Counted from the stretch's first letter, positions 26,094 to 36,337 are shown. The stretch: DNA of 64,000 nt from JAIQGF01 sp051006995 (GCA_051006995.1 JBPCSQ010000020.1:124001-188000); one strand, 5' to 3'. Program-made: numbers and translations. The notes: a model not told the origin generated them from the sequence alone.

Positions 26094-26984
26094 CTAGGAA
26101 CTCTTCCCGGCATAGGCTTGCCGGACCATTTCGCGGACTTCTGCGCTGACTCGCGCCTTCAGCTCCTCCGGCGGACACTGCTTGCAGCGACGCACCGTCT
26201 CCTCCAGGCTGGCCAGGTACGCCTTGCACGGCGGGCATCCGTTCAGATGCGATTCCAGAGCAGCGCAGGTTTGCGCGTCGATCTCCTGGTCCAGATAGGC
26301 AGAGAGCGCGCCAAACATGCGCTTGCAATGCGCTCCAGGCCCCGCTTTCCGCCCGCGGGTGCGGTGGGTGCCCCACATCTGCCTGGGTTTGGCAGAGGTG
26401 GGTCTGAGAGACGTTGGTTTCACCGCCAGTTGATTGCGAAGGTATGCCCGCGCCCGGTGCAGCCGGACGCGCACCGTTCCCGGCCGCAGCCCCGTGATGC
26501 GCGCAACCTCGCCGGCGGAAAGCTCTTCCATGTCGTGGAGCACCAGGATCTGGCGATAGTCAGGCGGGATCTTGAGGATTGCGCGCCGCAACTCGGCGGC
26601 ATTTTCCGCGCGTAACAACTGCTGCTCGGGGCTGCGCTGTGGCGATTCGAGTGCCGACTCCAGCTCCGCCCGGTCCGGCATCACCTCTTCGAGCGACAGC
26701 GGCTCTCGTGGCGCGAATTTACTTCTGCGCCGGCTCATCAGGCAGCGGCTTCGCGCCACCTTGTAGAGCCACACCGCCAGCGCCTGCGGGCTCTCGAACT
26801 TTGGCAGTTGCGGCACGGTGCGCAGCAGTGTCTCCTGCGCGGTGTCTTCCGCGTCCTCGCGGTGGCCGCACACCCGCATGCTGAACGAGAACACGGTCTG
26901 CTGCAGCAGCGCCACCGCCCGATTCATCGCATCGGAGGTTCCCTTCTGCAGTTCCGTCACCGCCTGTTGGAGTTCGGGTCGCAT
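26094..26984 (-). CDS. ECF-type sigma factor with C-terminal zinc-finger domain
   Basis: A 296-residue protein in two parts. Residues 1-190 are an ECF sigma-70 factor: region 2 (EDAEDTAQETLLRTVPQL) and region 4 (LPPDYRQ-like IPPDYRQILVLHDMEELSAG, then GLRPGTVRVRLHRARAYLR). Residues 218-296 resemble a zf-HC2 anti-sigma domain (HCKRMFGALSAYLDQEI, SHLNGCPPC). The linker, about 190-218, is partly encoded by a palindromic repeat (26372-26402). The gene lies 147 bases upstream of the RND efflux operon on the same strand, so it may control it in response to redox or metal stress. Confidence 0.85.
   Translation of the reverse strand: MRPELQQAVTELQKGTSDAMNRAVALLQQTVFSFSMRVCGHREDAEDTAQETLLRTVPQLPKFESPQALAVWLYKVARSRCLMSRRRSKFAPREPLSLEEVMPDRAELESALESPQRSPEQQLLRAENAAELRRAILKIPPDYRQILVLHDMEELSAGEVARITGLRPGTVRVRLHRARAYLRNQLAVKPTSLRPTSAKPRQMWGTHRTRGRKAGPGAHCKRMFGALSAYLDQEIDAQTCAALESHLNGCPPCKAYLASLEETVRRCKQCPPEELKARVSAEVREMVRQAYAGKSS
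26372..26402. repeat. Palindromic repeat embedded in the sigma-factor gene
   Basis: Inverted arms CCCACATCTGCC (26372-26383) and GGCAGAGGTGGG (26391-26402), 11 of 12 pairing, 7-base loop. It lies in the linker between sigma and zinc-finger domains and is translated in frame. Confidence 0.7.
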
Positions 26985-26989
26985 GATGG

Positions 26990-27637
26990 CTACGGCACGA
27001 TCAACCGGCTCCCTTCCTCGGCTCCAGTCACGCTCTTCTCCGGAAAATTCGCGAACACGAAATCCAGAAACGCCCGCGATTTCGGCCTTCCCGACGTTCT
27101 TCCCAGCGCCAGCCGCAACAGGAACACCAGCGCCTTCAGCACGTCGCTGTCTTTCAGCGTCGAATAGCCGCGGTGCTGCTCTTCGGTCTTGCGGTATTCC
27201 GCCACCATTTTCGAAATCTCGGCCGCAATCCCGTGCTGCACCGGGTTGGCGGTCGGCTGCTCGTAGATCAACCCCGAGTTCACCTGCGTCTCGTAAGTTT
27301 TTGCCATCGCGGTAAGCGCCTGGATGATGTCGCGGTCATACACCCCGCGGTCGCGCCGCGCCACCTGCGCGATGGCGAAACTCATCCCGCCCAGCAGCGG
27401 CTCGCGCTCGTACAGGATCGAGTCCGACACCTCGATGTGTGGCATCACCGCCTCGCGGTCCAGTTCCGCCAGGTGCTTGGCGTTTTCATTCTTCCGTGCC
27501 TGCTGCAAATACGGGCAGTCGCTGGGACAATCCAGCGTCACCTCGCGCTCCGTCCCGCAGCAGATGGGACAAATGCGGTCGTGCACCGCCGGGCAAAAGC
27601 GCTTCTCTTTCCGCTCGTGACAGATCGCGCAGCTCAA
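26990..27637 (-). CDS. Cys-rich N-terminal protein of unknown function
   Basis: A 215-residue protein I do not recognise. Its first 42 residues carry eight cysteines (C3, C6, C15, C23, C26, C27, C37, C41) in paired spacing that suggests one or two zinc ribbons, or an Fe-S site. The rest is predicted helical with no transmembrane segment (VYDRDIIQALTAMAKTYETQ; DSDVLKALVFLLRLAL). It lies five bases upstream of the sigma-factor gene on the same strand, so the two are probably co-transcribed. Confidence 0.7.
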   Translation of the reverse strand: MSCAICHERKEKRFCPAVHDRICPICCGTEREVTLDCPSDCPYLQQARKNENAKHLAELDREAVMPHIEVSDSILYEREPLLGGMSFAIAQVARRDRGVYDRDIIQALTAMAKTYETQVNSGLIYEQPTANPVQHGIAAEISKMVAEYRKTEEQHRGYSTLKDSDVLKALVFLLRLALGRTSGRPKSRAFLDFVFANFPEKSVTGAEEGSRLIVP

Positions 27638-27687
27638 CTCTTCTCCTCGTCAGAATCTCTTTTGATTATCGCACCCCGCGGGCTTAA

Positions 27688-27764
27688 CACTGCGGAGACG
27701 GGGAACACGGAGAAAATGTGAATTCTGCATTCTTCATTTCTTTGTTCCTCCGCCTCCTCTGTGG
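27688..27764. repeat. Imperfect palindrome in the 355-base region upstream of HU
   Basis: Arms 27688-27715 and 27737-27764 form an imperfect stem of about 28 positions around an AT-rich loop. The right arm, read on the minus strand, contains CCACAGAGGAGGCGGAGGAA, close to the CCGCAGAGGACGCAAAGAA theme found elsewhere. The rest of 27638-27992 holds no gene that I can support; it should contain the HU promoter. Confidence 0.5.
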
Positions 27765-27992
27765 CTGCCCTGGGTCCCCGCCAAAACGGGAATTCCTCCT
27801 CCCGCAACCCCGCTTTCCGCTTGCTTTTCGCCCCAATGGCCGTACGATGCCGATTTTTACTGAGTTTTCCACAGGCTACCTCGAAATAACCCGCATAAAA
27901 TCAGGCTGGAACGCTTCTCAACCGCGCGCGCCCTGGTGTAGGATGACTTCTATTGAGTTGCACAACCGGACTCAACCATTGAAGGAGGATTC

Positions 27993-28286
27993 ATGGCAGC
28001 TGGCATGACCAAGACTCAGCTTGTCCGTCACGTGGCCGAGAAGGTCGGCACCAATAACAAGACCGCCGCCGCGTTTCTGGAGACCCTGGCGGAAACCGCC
28101 ATTAAGGAAACCAAGAAGAACGGCATCTTCGTTCTTCCCGGCCTCGGCCGTCTGAAGAAAGTTCAGCGCAAGGCGCGCATGGGCCGGAACCCGCAGACCG
28201 GCGAACCGATCAAGATTGCGGCCAAGACCACTGCGAAGTTTTACCTCGCCAAGGCCGTCAAGGATTCCATCGCTCCGAAGAAATAA
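27993..28286 (+). CDS. HU-family DNA-binding protein
   Basis: A 97-residue nucleoid protein of the HU/IHF family. Characteristic segments are MTKTQLVRHVAEKVG at the N-terminus, FVLPGLGRLKKVQRKARMGR leading to the DNA-minor-groove arm, and NPQTGEPIKIAAK with the intercalating Pro of the NPxTG motif. AAGGAGG precedes the ATG. It is a single-gene unit, closed by an intrinsic terminator at 28308-28339. Confidence 0.95.
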   Translation: MAAGMTKTQLVRHVAEKVGTNNKTAAAFLETLAETAIKETKKNGIFVLPGLGRLKKVQRKARMGRNPQTGEPIKIAAKTTAKFYLAKAVKDSIAPKK

Positions 28287-28307
28287 CTCAACTTCTCTGA
28301 TAACTGA

Positions 28308-28339
28308 AAGGCCGGCTTCGCGCCGGCCTTCACTTTTTT
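28308..28339 (+). terminator. Intrinsic terminator of the HU gene
   Basis: A 9-bp perfect stem (28308-28316 with 28322-28330, loop TTCGC) followed three bases later by six T residues (28334-28339). Confidence 0.9.
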
Positions 28340-28346
28340 CAAAACC

Positions 28347-28389
28347 GATGTCATCCCGAGGCAGGCGCTTCAGCGCCGAGTCGAGGGAC
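28347..28389. repeat. Palindromic dispersed repeat, intergenic copy
   Basis: The ends GATGTCATCCCGAG (28347-28360) and CGAGTCGAGGGAC (28377-28389) are both found exactly, in inverse orientation, at 45431-45482 inside the dinG-like helicase gene; the middle differs. Confidence 0.75.
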
Positions 28390-28400
28390 GTTGCATCTTC

Positions 28401-28450
28401 GCTCGCTACTCGCTACACACTAGCGACTAGAGACTAGCGTCTAGCAACTG
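28401..28450. repeat. Degenerate tandem word at the end of the amidohydrolase
   Basis: About five variant copies of a short unit (CTCGCTACT, CGCTACACA, CTAGCGA, CTAGAGA, CTAGCGT, CTAGCAA). It supplies the stop codon and last residues of the minus-strand amidohydrolase. CTACACACTAGC recurs near 20007-20018, also at a gene end. Confidence 0.6.
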
Positions 28451-29748
28451 CCCCGCCCTTCATCACAAACTTCACGTTCTCCAGCACCGTCACATCTTTC
28501 AGCGGATCTCCGTCAACGCCGACGATGTCGGCGTACTTCCCTGCTTCCAGCGTCCCCACACGATCGTTCCAGCCGAGCAGGTCCGCTGCATTCACGGTCG
28601 CTGACTGGATCGCCTGCAAGGGCGTCATTCCCATCTTCACGTAAACCGCGAGTTCGTGCGCGTTGAGCCCATGCGGGTAGACCGCCGCGTCGGTGCCGAG
28701 CGCAATCTTCACCCCGCTGGCCATAGCGTGCGCCACGTTCTTGCGGCTGATGGCGATCACGTCCCGCATCTTCTGGCGATACATCACCGGCAGTCCGATC
28801 TTGTCCATGTTCCCCGTCATCCAGTCCATCAGATACTGCGTGGGCACCAGGTACGTACCGTGCTGCTTCATGGCCGCAATGCCGGCGTCATCAATGTAGG
28901 AGCCGTGCTCCACCGAATCCACGCCCGCCTCCGCCGCCCAGCGGATTCCCTCCGCGCCGTGCGCGTGCGCCGCCACCTTGCGCCCCAGCCGGTGCGCGTC
29001 GGCCACGATCGCCTTCATCTCCTCCAGCGAGTACTGCGAGTGCCGCGGATCATCGCCCTTTGAGAGCACTCCTCCCGTCGCGCATACCTTGATGACGTCC
29101 GCGCCGTACTTGATGATCTCCCGCACCTTGTGCTGCACCGCCTCCACCCCATCGGCCACTCCTTCGGCTGTATCGTGATATTCGAACGGCAAGCAGGTTT
29201 TCGTCGCAGTGTCCGCCAGTAATGCTCAAAGCCGGCCCGCTAACCATCATCCTGGGCCCCGGCACGTCGCCCGCGTTGATCGCGTCTCGCAGCGCTACGT
29301 CGCTATAGCCGCGGGCACCCACGTTGCGAATCGTGGTGAATCCTGCCTCCAGCGTGATCTTCGCAAATTTCGCCCCGTACAATGTCTGGCGAGGAATGGA
29401 AATGCCCAGCGATGGGTAGCCAAACTGCGACGGATCAAAGGTGATGTGCGTGTGCACATCAATCAGACCCGGCAGCAGCGTCATCCCCGGCAGATTAATG
29501 ACTTCGGCGCCCGATGTGGCGCCGGCGCCCTCGCCCGCATTAATGCTGACGATCTTCTCCCCCTCGATCACGATCTCCGGACTCGCGACATACCGGCCCG
29601 TCTTGACGTCCAACATCCTGGCCGCCCGCACCACCAGCCGCTTGGGAGCTGCCTGCGCCACAGCCGCCGCCGTACCCACCGACAAGGCCAGCGCCAGCCA
29701 CGCCGCCAGCCGCACACCCGCCGCAAGACTTCGATTCGATGTCCTCAT
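28434..29748 (-). pseudogene. Exported metal-dependent amidohydrolase, split by a one-base frameshift
   Basis: Two adjoining frames make one amidohydrolase (imidazolonepropionase/Xaa-Pro dipeptidase-like) of about 437 residues. The first (29748 to about 29191) has a signal peptide and the metal motif LIDVHTHITFDP, and ends at GGHCDENLL; the second (about 29189 to 28434) resumes with PFEYHDTAEGVADG and contains VAAHAHG, VEHGSYID and ALGTDAAVYPHG, closing with LEAGKYADIV. One surplus base at about 29190 separates them. All catalytic motifs are intact across the break, so the lesion is recent or a consensus error. The ATG at 29748 has GGGAG close upstream. Confidence 0.82.
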
Positions 29749-29918
29749 CCTCTCCCTCACGTAAAGATTTCGTTACCATACATGTCAGTTCCTCGGCAGC
29801 GCCACCACTCTCGCCGCCACTCGGACCCGCGCGCAAAAGTGACGGCACACCGTGCGCACCTCAGTCTTCGCCAAATGAGCTCGTCATGTCCCCGCTGGTG
29901 AAACTGCACGACTTTGCA

Positions 29919-29961
29919 CTACTCCACCAATGTGGTGTGTATCTCCTACTCCACCAATGTG
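29919..29961. repeat. Two 16-base direct repeats in the PEP-CTERM upstream region
   Basis: CTACTCCACCAATGTG occurs exactly at 29919-29934 and 29946-29961, a 27-base period, within the 450-base gap between the divergent amidohydrolase and PEP-CTERM genes. Possible paired operator. I see no gene in the rest of this gap. Confidence 0.6.
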
Positions 29962-30198
29962 TTACCAGCGTAGTTTCCTAGGACATATATGCAATGTCCT
30001 GCACATGCGGCCTCGAGTGGACCCCCTTACCGCCGCCTCGTAACTTCGTCTGTCTGGCGTCCGTGATCGCAATCGCGTGCTGCCAAAGTGTTTAGTACCT
30101 CGGCGGTTACCGCAGTAACCCACCGGGTAATTTTGGGCCGCCCCATGCACTAGGGAACGGCGCAACCTCGAGAAACTCAAAACGTGAGGAACTTAACC

Positions 30199-30933
30199 AT
30201 GAAGACCCGTCTCATTCTGGCACTGCTGGCCCTGACGCTGCTCACCGGCCAGGTGTTCGCCGATCAGATCTTTTCCTTCAGCGGCACCACCAGCGGCGGC
30301 TTGGCAGCCGGCGCTACGGCGGACTTCTCCAATTTCACTGCCTCTGGCTTTGACGTTACGCTGACCAATACGAGCAACGTCCAGCAAATCGGCCAGACTC
30401 TGACCGGGATCTCCTTCGGCTTGACGAGCGCCCCCGGCGGCGTCAGCCTGGGCGCGGTCACGCCGACCTCCATTTGGAATTGCGGCAACACCGGCTGCGC
30501 GGCGGGCTCGGGTACTTCACCCTACTTCTGGGGAACCAGTAAGTCTTCCGGCAGCACCGTCGCCCTCGAGGCGGGTACGGGCACCGGCGGAACCCAGTGG
30601 CACCCTTTCGAGATCGTCAACAGCTCTATCTTTGCCTCTTGCACGGGAACCGTTGCTCACCCGAAGAAGTGCCTCGACGGTCTGGGCAATTCCGAGCATA
30701 ACCCGTACTTGATGGGTCCGGTGCTCTTTCATGTGAACCTGACTGGCTACAACGGCAGCCTGGTCATCCCGGGCGATGTGACCTTCTACTTCAATACCAA
30801 CGGCGAAAACGGCAATGGCACCTGTACCAGGGGATGCACGCCGCCCCGAACCCCCGAACCGGGCGCGATGTCTCTGCTCGCGGCTGGGTTCCTCGGGGTT
30901 GCGGCCCTCTTCCGCCGCAAGCTTGGAAAGTAG
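30199..30933 (+). CDS. PEP-CTERM sorting-domain secreted protein
   Basis: A 244-residue exported protein: signal peptide (MKTRLILALLALTLLTGQVFA), a Ser/Thr/Gly-rich mature domain with four cysteines in two close pairs, and a C-terminal PEP-CTERM tripartite tail (PEP, then a hydrophobic helix MSLLAAGFLGVAALF, then RRK). Such tails direct processing by exosortase and are linked to extracellular polysaccharide. ATG 30199 has GAGGAA upstream. No exosortase gene is in the window. The mature function is unknown. Confidence 0.88.
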   Translation: MKTRLILALLALTLLTGQVFADQIFSFSGTTSGGLAAGATADFSNFTASGFDVTLTNTSNVQQIGQTLTGISFGLTSAPGGVSLGAVTPTSIWNCGNTGCAAGSGTSPYFWGTSKSSGSTVALEAGTGTGGTQWHPFEIVNSSIFASCTGTVAHPKKCLDGLGNSEHNPYLMGPVLFHVNLTGYNGSLVIPGDVTFYFNTNGENGNGTCTRGCTPPRTPEPGAMSLLAAGFLGVAALFRRKLGK

Positions 30934-30967
30934 CCTCGATGGGTCTTGGTTAACGCCTCTCCAACCT

Positions 30968-31003
30968 CGGGCTCGCGCCAACCAGCGCGGGCCCGCTTCT
31001 TTT
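30968..31003 (+). terminator. Intrinsic terminator after the PEP-CTERM gene
   Basis: An 11-pair GC stem (30968-30978 with 30985-30995, one G:U pair), six-base loop, then CTTCTTTT. Confidence 0.75.
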
Positions 31004-31097
31004 GACCGCCCTCCTCTGTCTTCGCGCTTTACCCCTGACCTCCTCGGCCAACGTGGAGTGACATTCAGGTTGGGAGTCAGTCCGAATGCGCCGAAAG

Positions 31098-31835
31098 CTA
31101 CGGCCGGCGCTTGTAGTAGATGTTGAACTCAAAGCCCGGATTAGGCGGGAACAGGGCGGCGACGGCGCGCAGGCGCTCGGCCAGCGCGTTCGGCGCCAGC
31201 AGCGGATACTCACGCTCACGCAGGTCGTAGTAGTCAACGTCGAGAAAAACACCCAGCATGTAGACGGCAACCGCGTCGGCAAAGGCCGCCGACAAGTATT
31301 CGTTTTTTGCCTTCTCGGCGTTCGGTCCCGGCGTGGTGGACACCTTGCGCATTTCGTAAGCGTCGAGCGAAGTCTCGCCGCGCACACGGTCCTCGGCGTG
31401 CTTCCAGGCGAGGTCGGCGAAGCTCTCGGCCACGCCCGCCTGCTCGACGAAGGCGTGCGCCACGTTGATGTAGAACTCGAAGGCCACCGAGAAGCGGTCA
31501 TCCATCAGCCGCGTGGAGATGAACACGCACTGCGAGTCGCCCAGCGTGAGGTTGCGGTGGCAAACGGCGTTGTCGCTGAGGGCGACATCATAGCGGTCGG
31601 CGATGAGCGTTTCTTCGTCCTGATTCACGGCCAGTGGAACGAAGTAATACGCCTTGTGATGCAGCGCCGCCGCGATCAGCCGCGGCACCACCGCCACCAT
31701 GCGCTCCAGGTCGGCTGCGCTCAGCGTGATTTCGCCCAGCGAGGCGAAACACACGCCGTTGGGCGCCTGCGATACCGGCGCCCGCCGGATGGCTTCTGCC
31801 GGGGTCAACGTCGTCGCTTGGGTCGCTTCCGTCAT
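31098..31835 (-). CDS. Hypothetical cytosolic protein
   Basis: A 245-residue protein with no signal peptide or membrane segment and no family I recognise. It has an alternating pattern with acidic helices (FADLAWKHAEDRVRGETSLD) and an aromatic-rich tail (NIYYKRRP). ATG 31835 is chosen; a TTG at 31868 would add 11 residues and overlaps a short palindrome (TCCGGCA-5-TGCCGGA, 31861-31879) that might regulate this gene or the divergent pnuC. Confidence 0.7.
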   Translation of the reverse strand: MTEATQATTLTPAEAIRRAPVSQAPNGVCFASLGEITLSAADLERMVAVVPRLIAAALHHKAYYFVPLAVNQDEETLIADRYDVALSDNAVCHRNLTLGDSQCVFISTRLMDDRFSVAFEFYINVAHAFVEQAGVAESFADLAWKHAEDRVRGETSLDAYEMRKVSTTPGPNAEKAKNEYLSAAFADAVAVYMLGVFLDVDYYDLREREYPLLAPNALAERLRAVAALFPPNPGFEFNIYYKRRP

Positions 31836-31944
31836 TTCGTCGCTCAGCCAGAGCACTGAATCCGGCAAGAAATGCCGGACTACCGGCTAGGTCTCCCGAC
31901 ATTCTAGCCCAACCGCATGTTCCATTCTGCGATACGATTCCGCC

Positions 31945-32532
31945 ATGCACCTGCTGGAAGCCGCCGGCGTCATCACCGGCCTGGTCTGCGTGTGGCTGGC
32001 GGCACGCGAGAATATCTGGAACTGGGCCTTCGGCATCGCCACCGCCGTCTGCTACATCGTGGTATTCACGCAGGCCAAGCTTTACGCCGACGCCGGCCTC
32101 CAGGTGTTCTACATCGGCATCTCGGTTTACGGATGGTGGAACTGGCTGTTCGGCGGCAGCGACCGCTCCGAGTTGCCGGTGACGCGGGTTCGTTTCCCTG
32201 AATCGCTGCGGCTGGCGCTGGTGACGGCGGTTTCGACCGCAACCCTGATGCTTCTCCTCCGTCGCTTTACCGACAGCACCGTGCCCTTCTGGGACGCGCT
32301 CACCACCTCCATGAGCCTGGTGGCGCAGTACATGCTGGGGCGCAAGCAGATCGAGAACTGGTGGTTGTGGATGGCCGCTGACGTTATCTACGTCGCGCTC
32401 TACGTGTACAAGTCGCTTTATCTGACCGCAGGTCTCTACGTGGTCTTCTTCGCGCTCTGCATATTAGGCCTGGTGCGCTGGCAGAAGGACCTGCGCGCGC
32501 CGGATGTGGCCAACGCAGAAGCAGCCGGATAA
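31945..32532 (+). CDS. pnuC: Nicotinamide mononucleotide/riboside transporter PnuC
   Basis: A 195-residue PnuC-family membrane protein with seven predicted helices. Recognisable features are IWNWAFGIATAVCYIVVF, the central YGWWNW motif, and SLVAQYMLGRKQIENWWLW, the substrate-channel signature. It facilitates uptake of an NAD precursor, usually nicotinamide riboside, trapped inside by a kinase not present here. It stands alone between divergent and convergent genes. Confidence 0.9.
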   Translation: MHLLEAAGVITGLVCVWLAARENIWNWAFGIATAVCYIVVFTQAKLYADAGLQVFYIGISVYGWWNWLFGGSDRSELPVTRVRFPESLRLALVTAVSTATLMLLLRRFTDSTVPFWDALTTSMSLVAQYMLGRKQIENWWLWMAADVIYVALYVYKSLYLTAGLYVVFFALCILGLVRWQKDLRAPDVANAEAAG

Positions 32533-32555
32533 AGATTGAGAACCCAGAGCTCAGC

Positions 32556-32601
32556 CGCAGAGAACGCAAAGAAGAATTTTTGGTTCTTTGCGTCCTCTGC
32601 G
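32556..32601. repeat. Hairpin of the CGCAGAGGACGCAAAGAA family
   Basis: Left arm CGCAGAGAACGCAAAGAA (32556-32573) pairs with 32584-32601 at 17 of 18 positions, with a T-rich 10-base loop. The right arm's complement matches 41062-41079 exactly. It lies between convergent genes and could end both transcripts. Confidence 0.8.
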
Positions 32602-32626
32602 TTGATGTTGGTTTGCGCGACAGGGA

Positions 32627-33097
32627 TTACGCAGCTTTGCCGGCCTGCGTGCGCATTTGCTTCATCATTTGCCGCATCGCGGCGATCTGGCCGGGCGTAC
32701 GCTCTTCGGTCCAGCGCTCGAAACGGTTCGCCGCCTTTTCCAGGTGCGCCAGGAATATTTTGTTGGCGAACCGCTTGCGGCCCTCCTCGAGCGTCGGCTT
32801 AACGCGCTCCCATACGCCGAAGAACTCGCCACTGGTCTCGAAGAACAGGTCCTCGTGAAGCAAGCCATAGTTCAGGAACGCGCAGGCCTGGTCCCAGTAG
32901 CTGATCACCATCATGAAGTTCGTGCCGGCTTCCGTTCCCATCGGCGCGATTCGCATCGCTTCATCCAGCGTGTCGGCAAAAAAGTTCTTGAAGAACCAAT
33001 CGCGCGCCTGCCGCAGCCGCGGTTCACGCCGCTGCTCGAAAATCTGCAGGTGCAGTTGTGCTTGTTCAAAGGTTGGCTTCGTGGCCGTGGTACTCAT
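32627..33097 (-). CDS. Hypothetical protein, DUF4760-like
   Basis: A 156-residue, mostly helical cytosolic protein starting MSTTATKPTFEQAQLHLQIF. The central part (RDWFFKNFFADT...NFMMVISYWDQACAFLNYGL) recalls DUF4760-type proteins that act as small helical bundles. No catalytic motif is visible. It has no operon partners; the 228-base gap upstream (33098-33325) holds nothing I can identify. Confidence 0.7.
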   Translation of the reverse strand: MSTTATKPTFEQAQLHLQIFEQRREPRLRQARDWFFKNFFADTLDEAMRIAPMGTEAGTNFMMVISYWDQACAFLNYGLLHEDLFFETSGEFFGVWERVKPTLEEGRKRFANKIFLAHLEKAANRFERWTEERTPGQIAAMRQMMKQMRTQAGKAA

Positions 33098-33325
33098 CGT
33101 AGTTCCTCCTCATCGGTGAGTTGGACGCGTCCTTGCTACACGAAGAAACGCGATCGTGAGTTAGCCTTACTGGATCCGGCAAATCGCAGAGGTTAGAGGG
33201 TTATCGGGAGACGCTAGACCGCTGACTTCGGTGATTCTAAACCTCCGTCGGCGGTGACGGAATGCGCTCCGGAAATCGGCTGGGATGAGCCGAGTTGCGG
33301 CTTGCTTCCATCCGCGGCATAGAAT

Positions 33326-33559
33326 GTGCTGGTGAGCGCAATCCTGAAGAGCCTCGGCCTGGCCCTGCTCGGCACTGCGCTGTTCTTCTCATTCTTCATG
33401 ATGCTCATCATGCTGGCGCTGGTCATCGTGGCAGGTCTGAAGCATTCGGTGATCGTTACGCCTGTTCCGCTCCTGCGTTATGCCGGACTGCCATTGAGCG
33501 TAGTGGTTTTCGCCATCGTGTTCGCCGTGGGCATGAGAAGGTTCACTCGGCCGTCATGA
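33326..33559 (+). CDS. Small membrane protein A of a two-gene pair
   Basis: A 77-residue protein with two long hydrophobic helices (about 8-38 and 50-70) and a basic C-terminus. The start is GTG. It overlaps the next gene's ATG by four bases (33556-33559), so both are translated together. No recognised family. Confidence 0.6.
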   Translation: MLVSAILKSLGLALLGTALFFSFFMMLIMLALVIVAGLKHSVIVTPVPLLRYAGLPLSVVVFAIVFAVGMRRFTRPS

Positions 33560-33807
33560 AAACCCTGGCCATCATGGTCGGATATGTGCTGGCGGTCGTG
33601 GGGTTCGCCATTCTGGGATTCGCCGTCGGCGGATTGCTGGGCGTGCTTAGCCTGACCGTGCTGCGCGCCTCCCACGTTCAGTTGAATATGCTGAACGCGC
33701 TGTGGTTCGGCGCCATTCCCGGCGGCGCGCTCGGGTGCGTGGTGGGGCTCATCATGATTACCAGGTCAGAGACACGGGCCAAACGGCGCGAAGCGCCTAC
33801 CAGGTGA
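33556..33807 (+). CDS. Small membrane protein B of a two-gene pair
   Basis: An 83-residue protein with two hydrophobic segments rich in Gly (VGFAILGFAVGGLLGVLSL; FGAIPGGALGCVVGLIMI) and a basic tail RAKRREAPTR. It is translationally coupled to the preceding gene, suggesting a two-subunit membrane complex. Family unknown. Confidence 0.6.
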   Translation: MKTLAIMVGYVLAVVGFAILGFAVGGLLGVLSLTVLRASHVQLNMLNALWFGAIPGGALGCVVGLIMITRSETRAKRREAPTR

Positions 33808-33812
33808 CCGAG

Positions 33813-33842
33813 CAAAAATTCGGCGGCCCTGAGGCCGCCGAA
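33813..33842 (-). terminator. Intrinsic terminator of ftsH
   Basis: A perfect 10-bp GC stem (33819-33828 with 33833-33842, loop CTGA) followed on the minus strand by five T residues. It also separates ftsH from the convergent small membrane genes. Confidence 0.85.
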
Positions 33843-33861
33843 GCTAATCGCTACGAGCTGT

Positions 33862-35772
<1,911 letters not shown>

Positions 35773-35977
35773 CGAATACTCCTCGCTTCACAGACAGCAG
35801 TGGCGCAGAATGACGCACCTGACCCATTAGATGCCCAACAAGCCGCAGCGTCTCGCCTTTTTGCCACCCACAGCATTGTAACGTGTTCCGGTCGAAAACT
35901 CCGTCCCGTGGAAAACCTTATTCGTGACCTTGGCACAACCCCGCGAGAGGTACCTTAGTACCCCAAAACCCAATGGC

Positions 35978-36328
35978 CAGTGGCTACTGGTCAGTGGACT
36001 GCTTTCGCGTCGAAACGGCCTTTCGAGTGGACCAACGCTGGACCAACCACATTTCGAGACAAAGAGTCCCAGCGCAGATAGCAGCGCCGACCCAAAATTT
36101 CATTACTAGCGCCGTAACCAGACCCGAGACGGCGAAGGCCAAAGCCATAAAGAACCAGAAGGTCGCACTGATCCGAGCACGCAGGCAACTGTCTTGATAA
36201 CCACTCAGCAGGAGCACGCCGGAAGCCAGCAGCTGGCCTCCTACTGACTGCCAACTCGCGCCCATAGCCATGACAAACATTCTTACCCTCGGCAAACCTG
36301 CTGAGCTCCGACTGACCAGTGGCCACTG
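35978..36328. mobile_element. 351-base module bounded by 18-base inverted repeats (candidate non-autonomous element)
   Basis: CAGTGGCTACTGGTCAGT at 35978-35995 is matched in inverse orientation at 36311-36328 with one mismatch. The interval is filled by one small membrane-protein gene. The repeats are themselves internally repetitive. No transposase is present, and the mobile nature is inference only. Confidence 0.4.
35984..36280 (-). CDS. Small membrane protein between inverted repeats
   Basis: A 98-residue product with two or three hydrophobic stretches (GGQLLASGVLLLSGY; FWFFMALAFAVSGLVTALVM; FWVGAAICAGTLCLEMWL). ATG 36280 has GAGGG five bases upstream. The C-terminal TRKAVSTRKQSTDQ is encoded by the left inverted repeat, so the gene's end is shaped by the repeat. 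No family recognised; a real gene is likely but not certain. Confidence 0.5.
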   Translation of the reverse strand: MFVMAMGASWQSVGGQLLASGVLLLSGYQDSCLRARISATFWFFMALAFAVSGLVTALVMKFWVGAAICAGTLCLEMWLVQRWSTRKAVSTRKQSTDQ

Positions 36329-36337
36329 ATCACTGTT

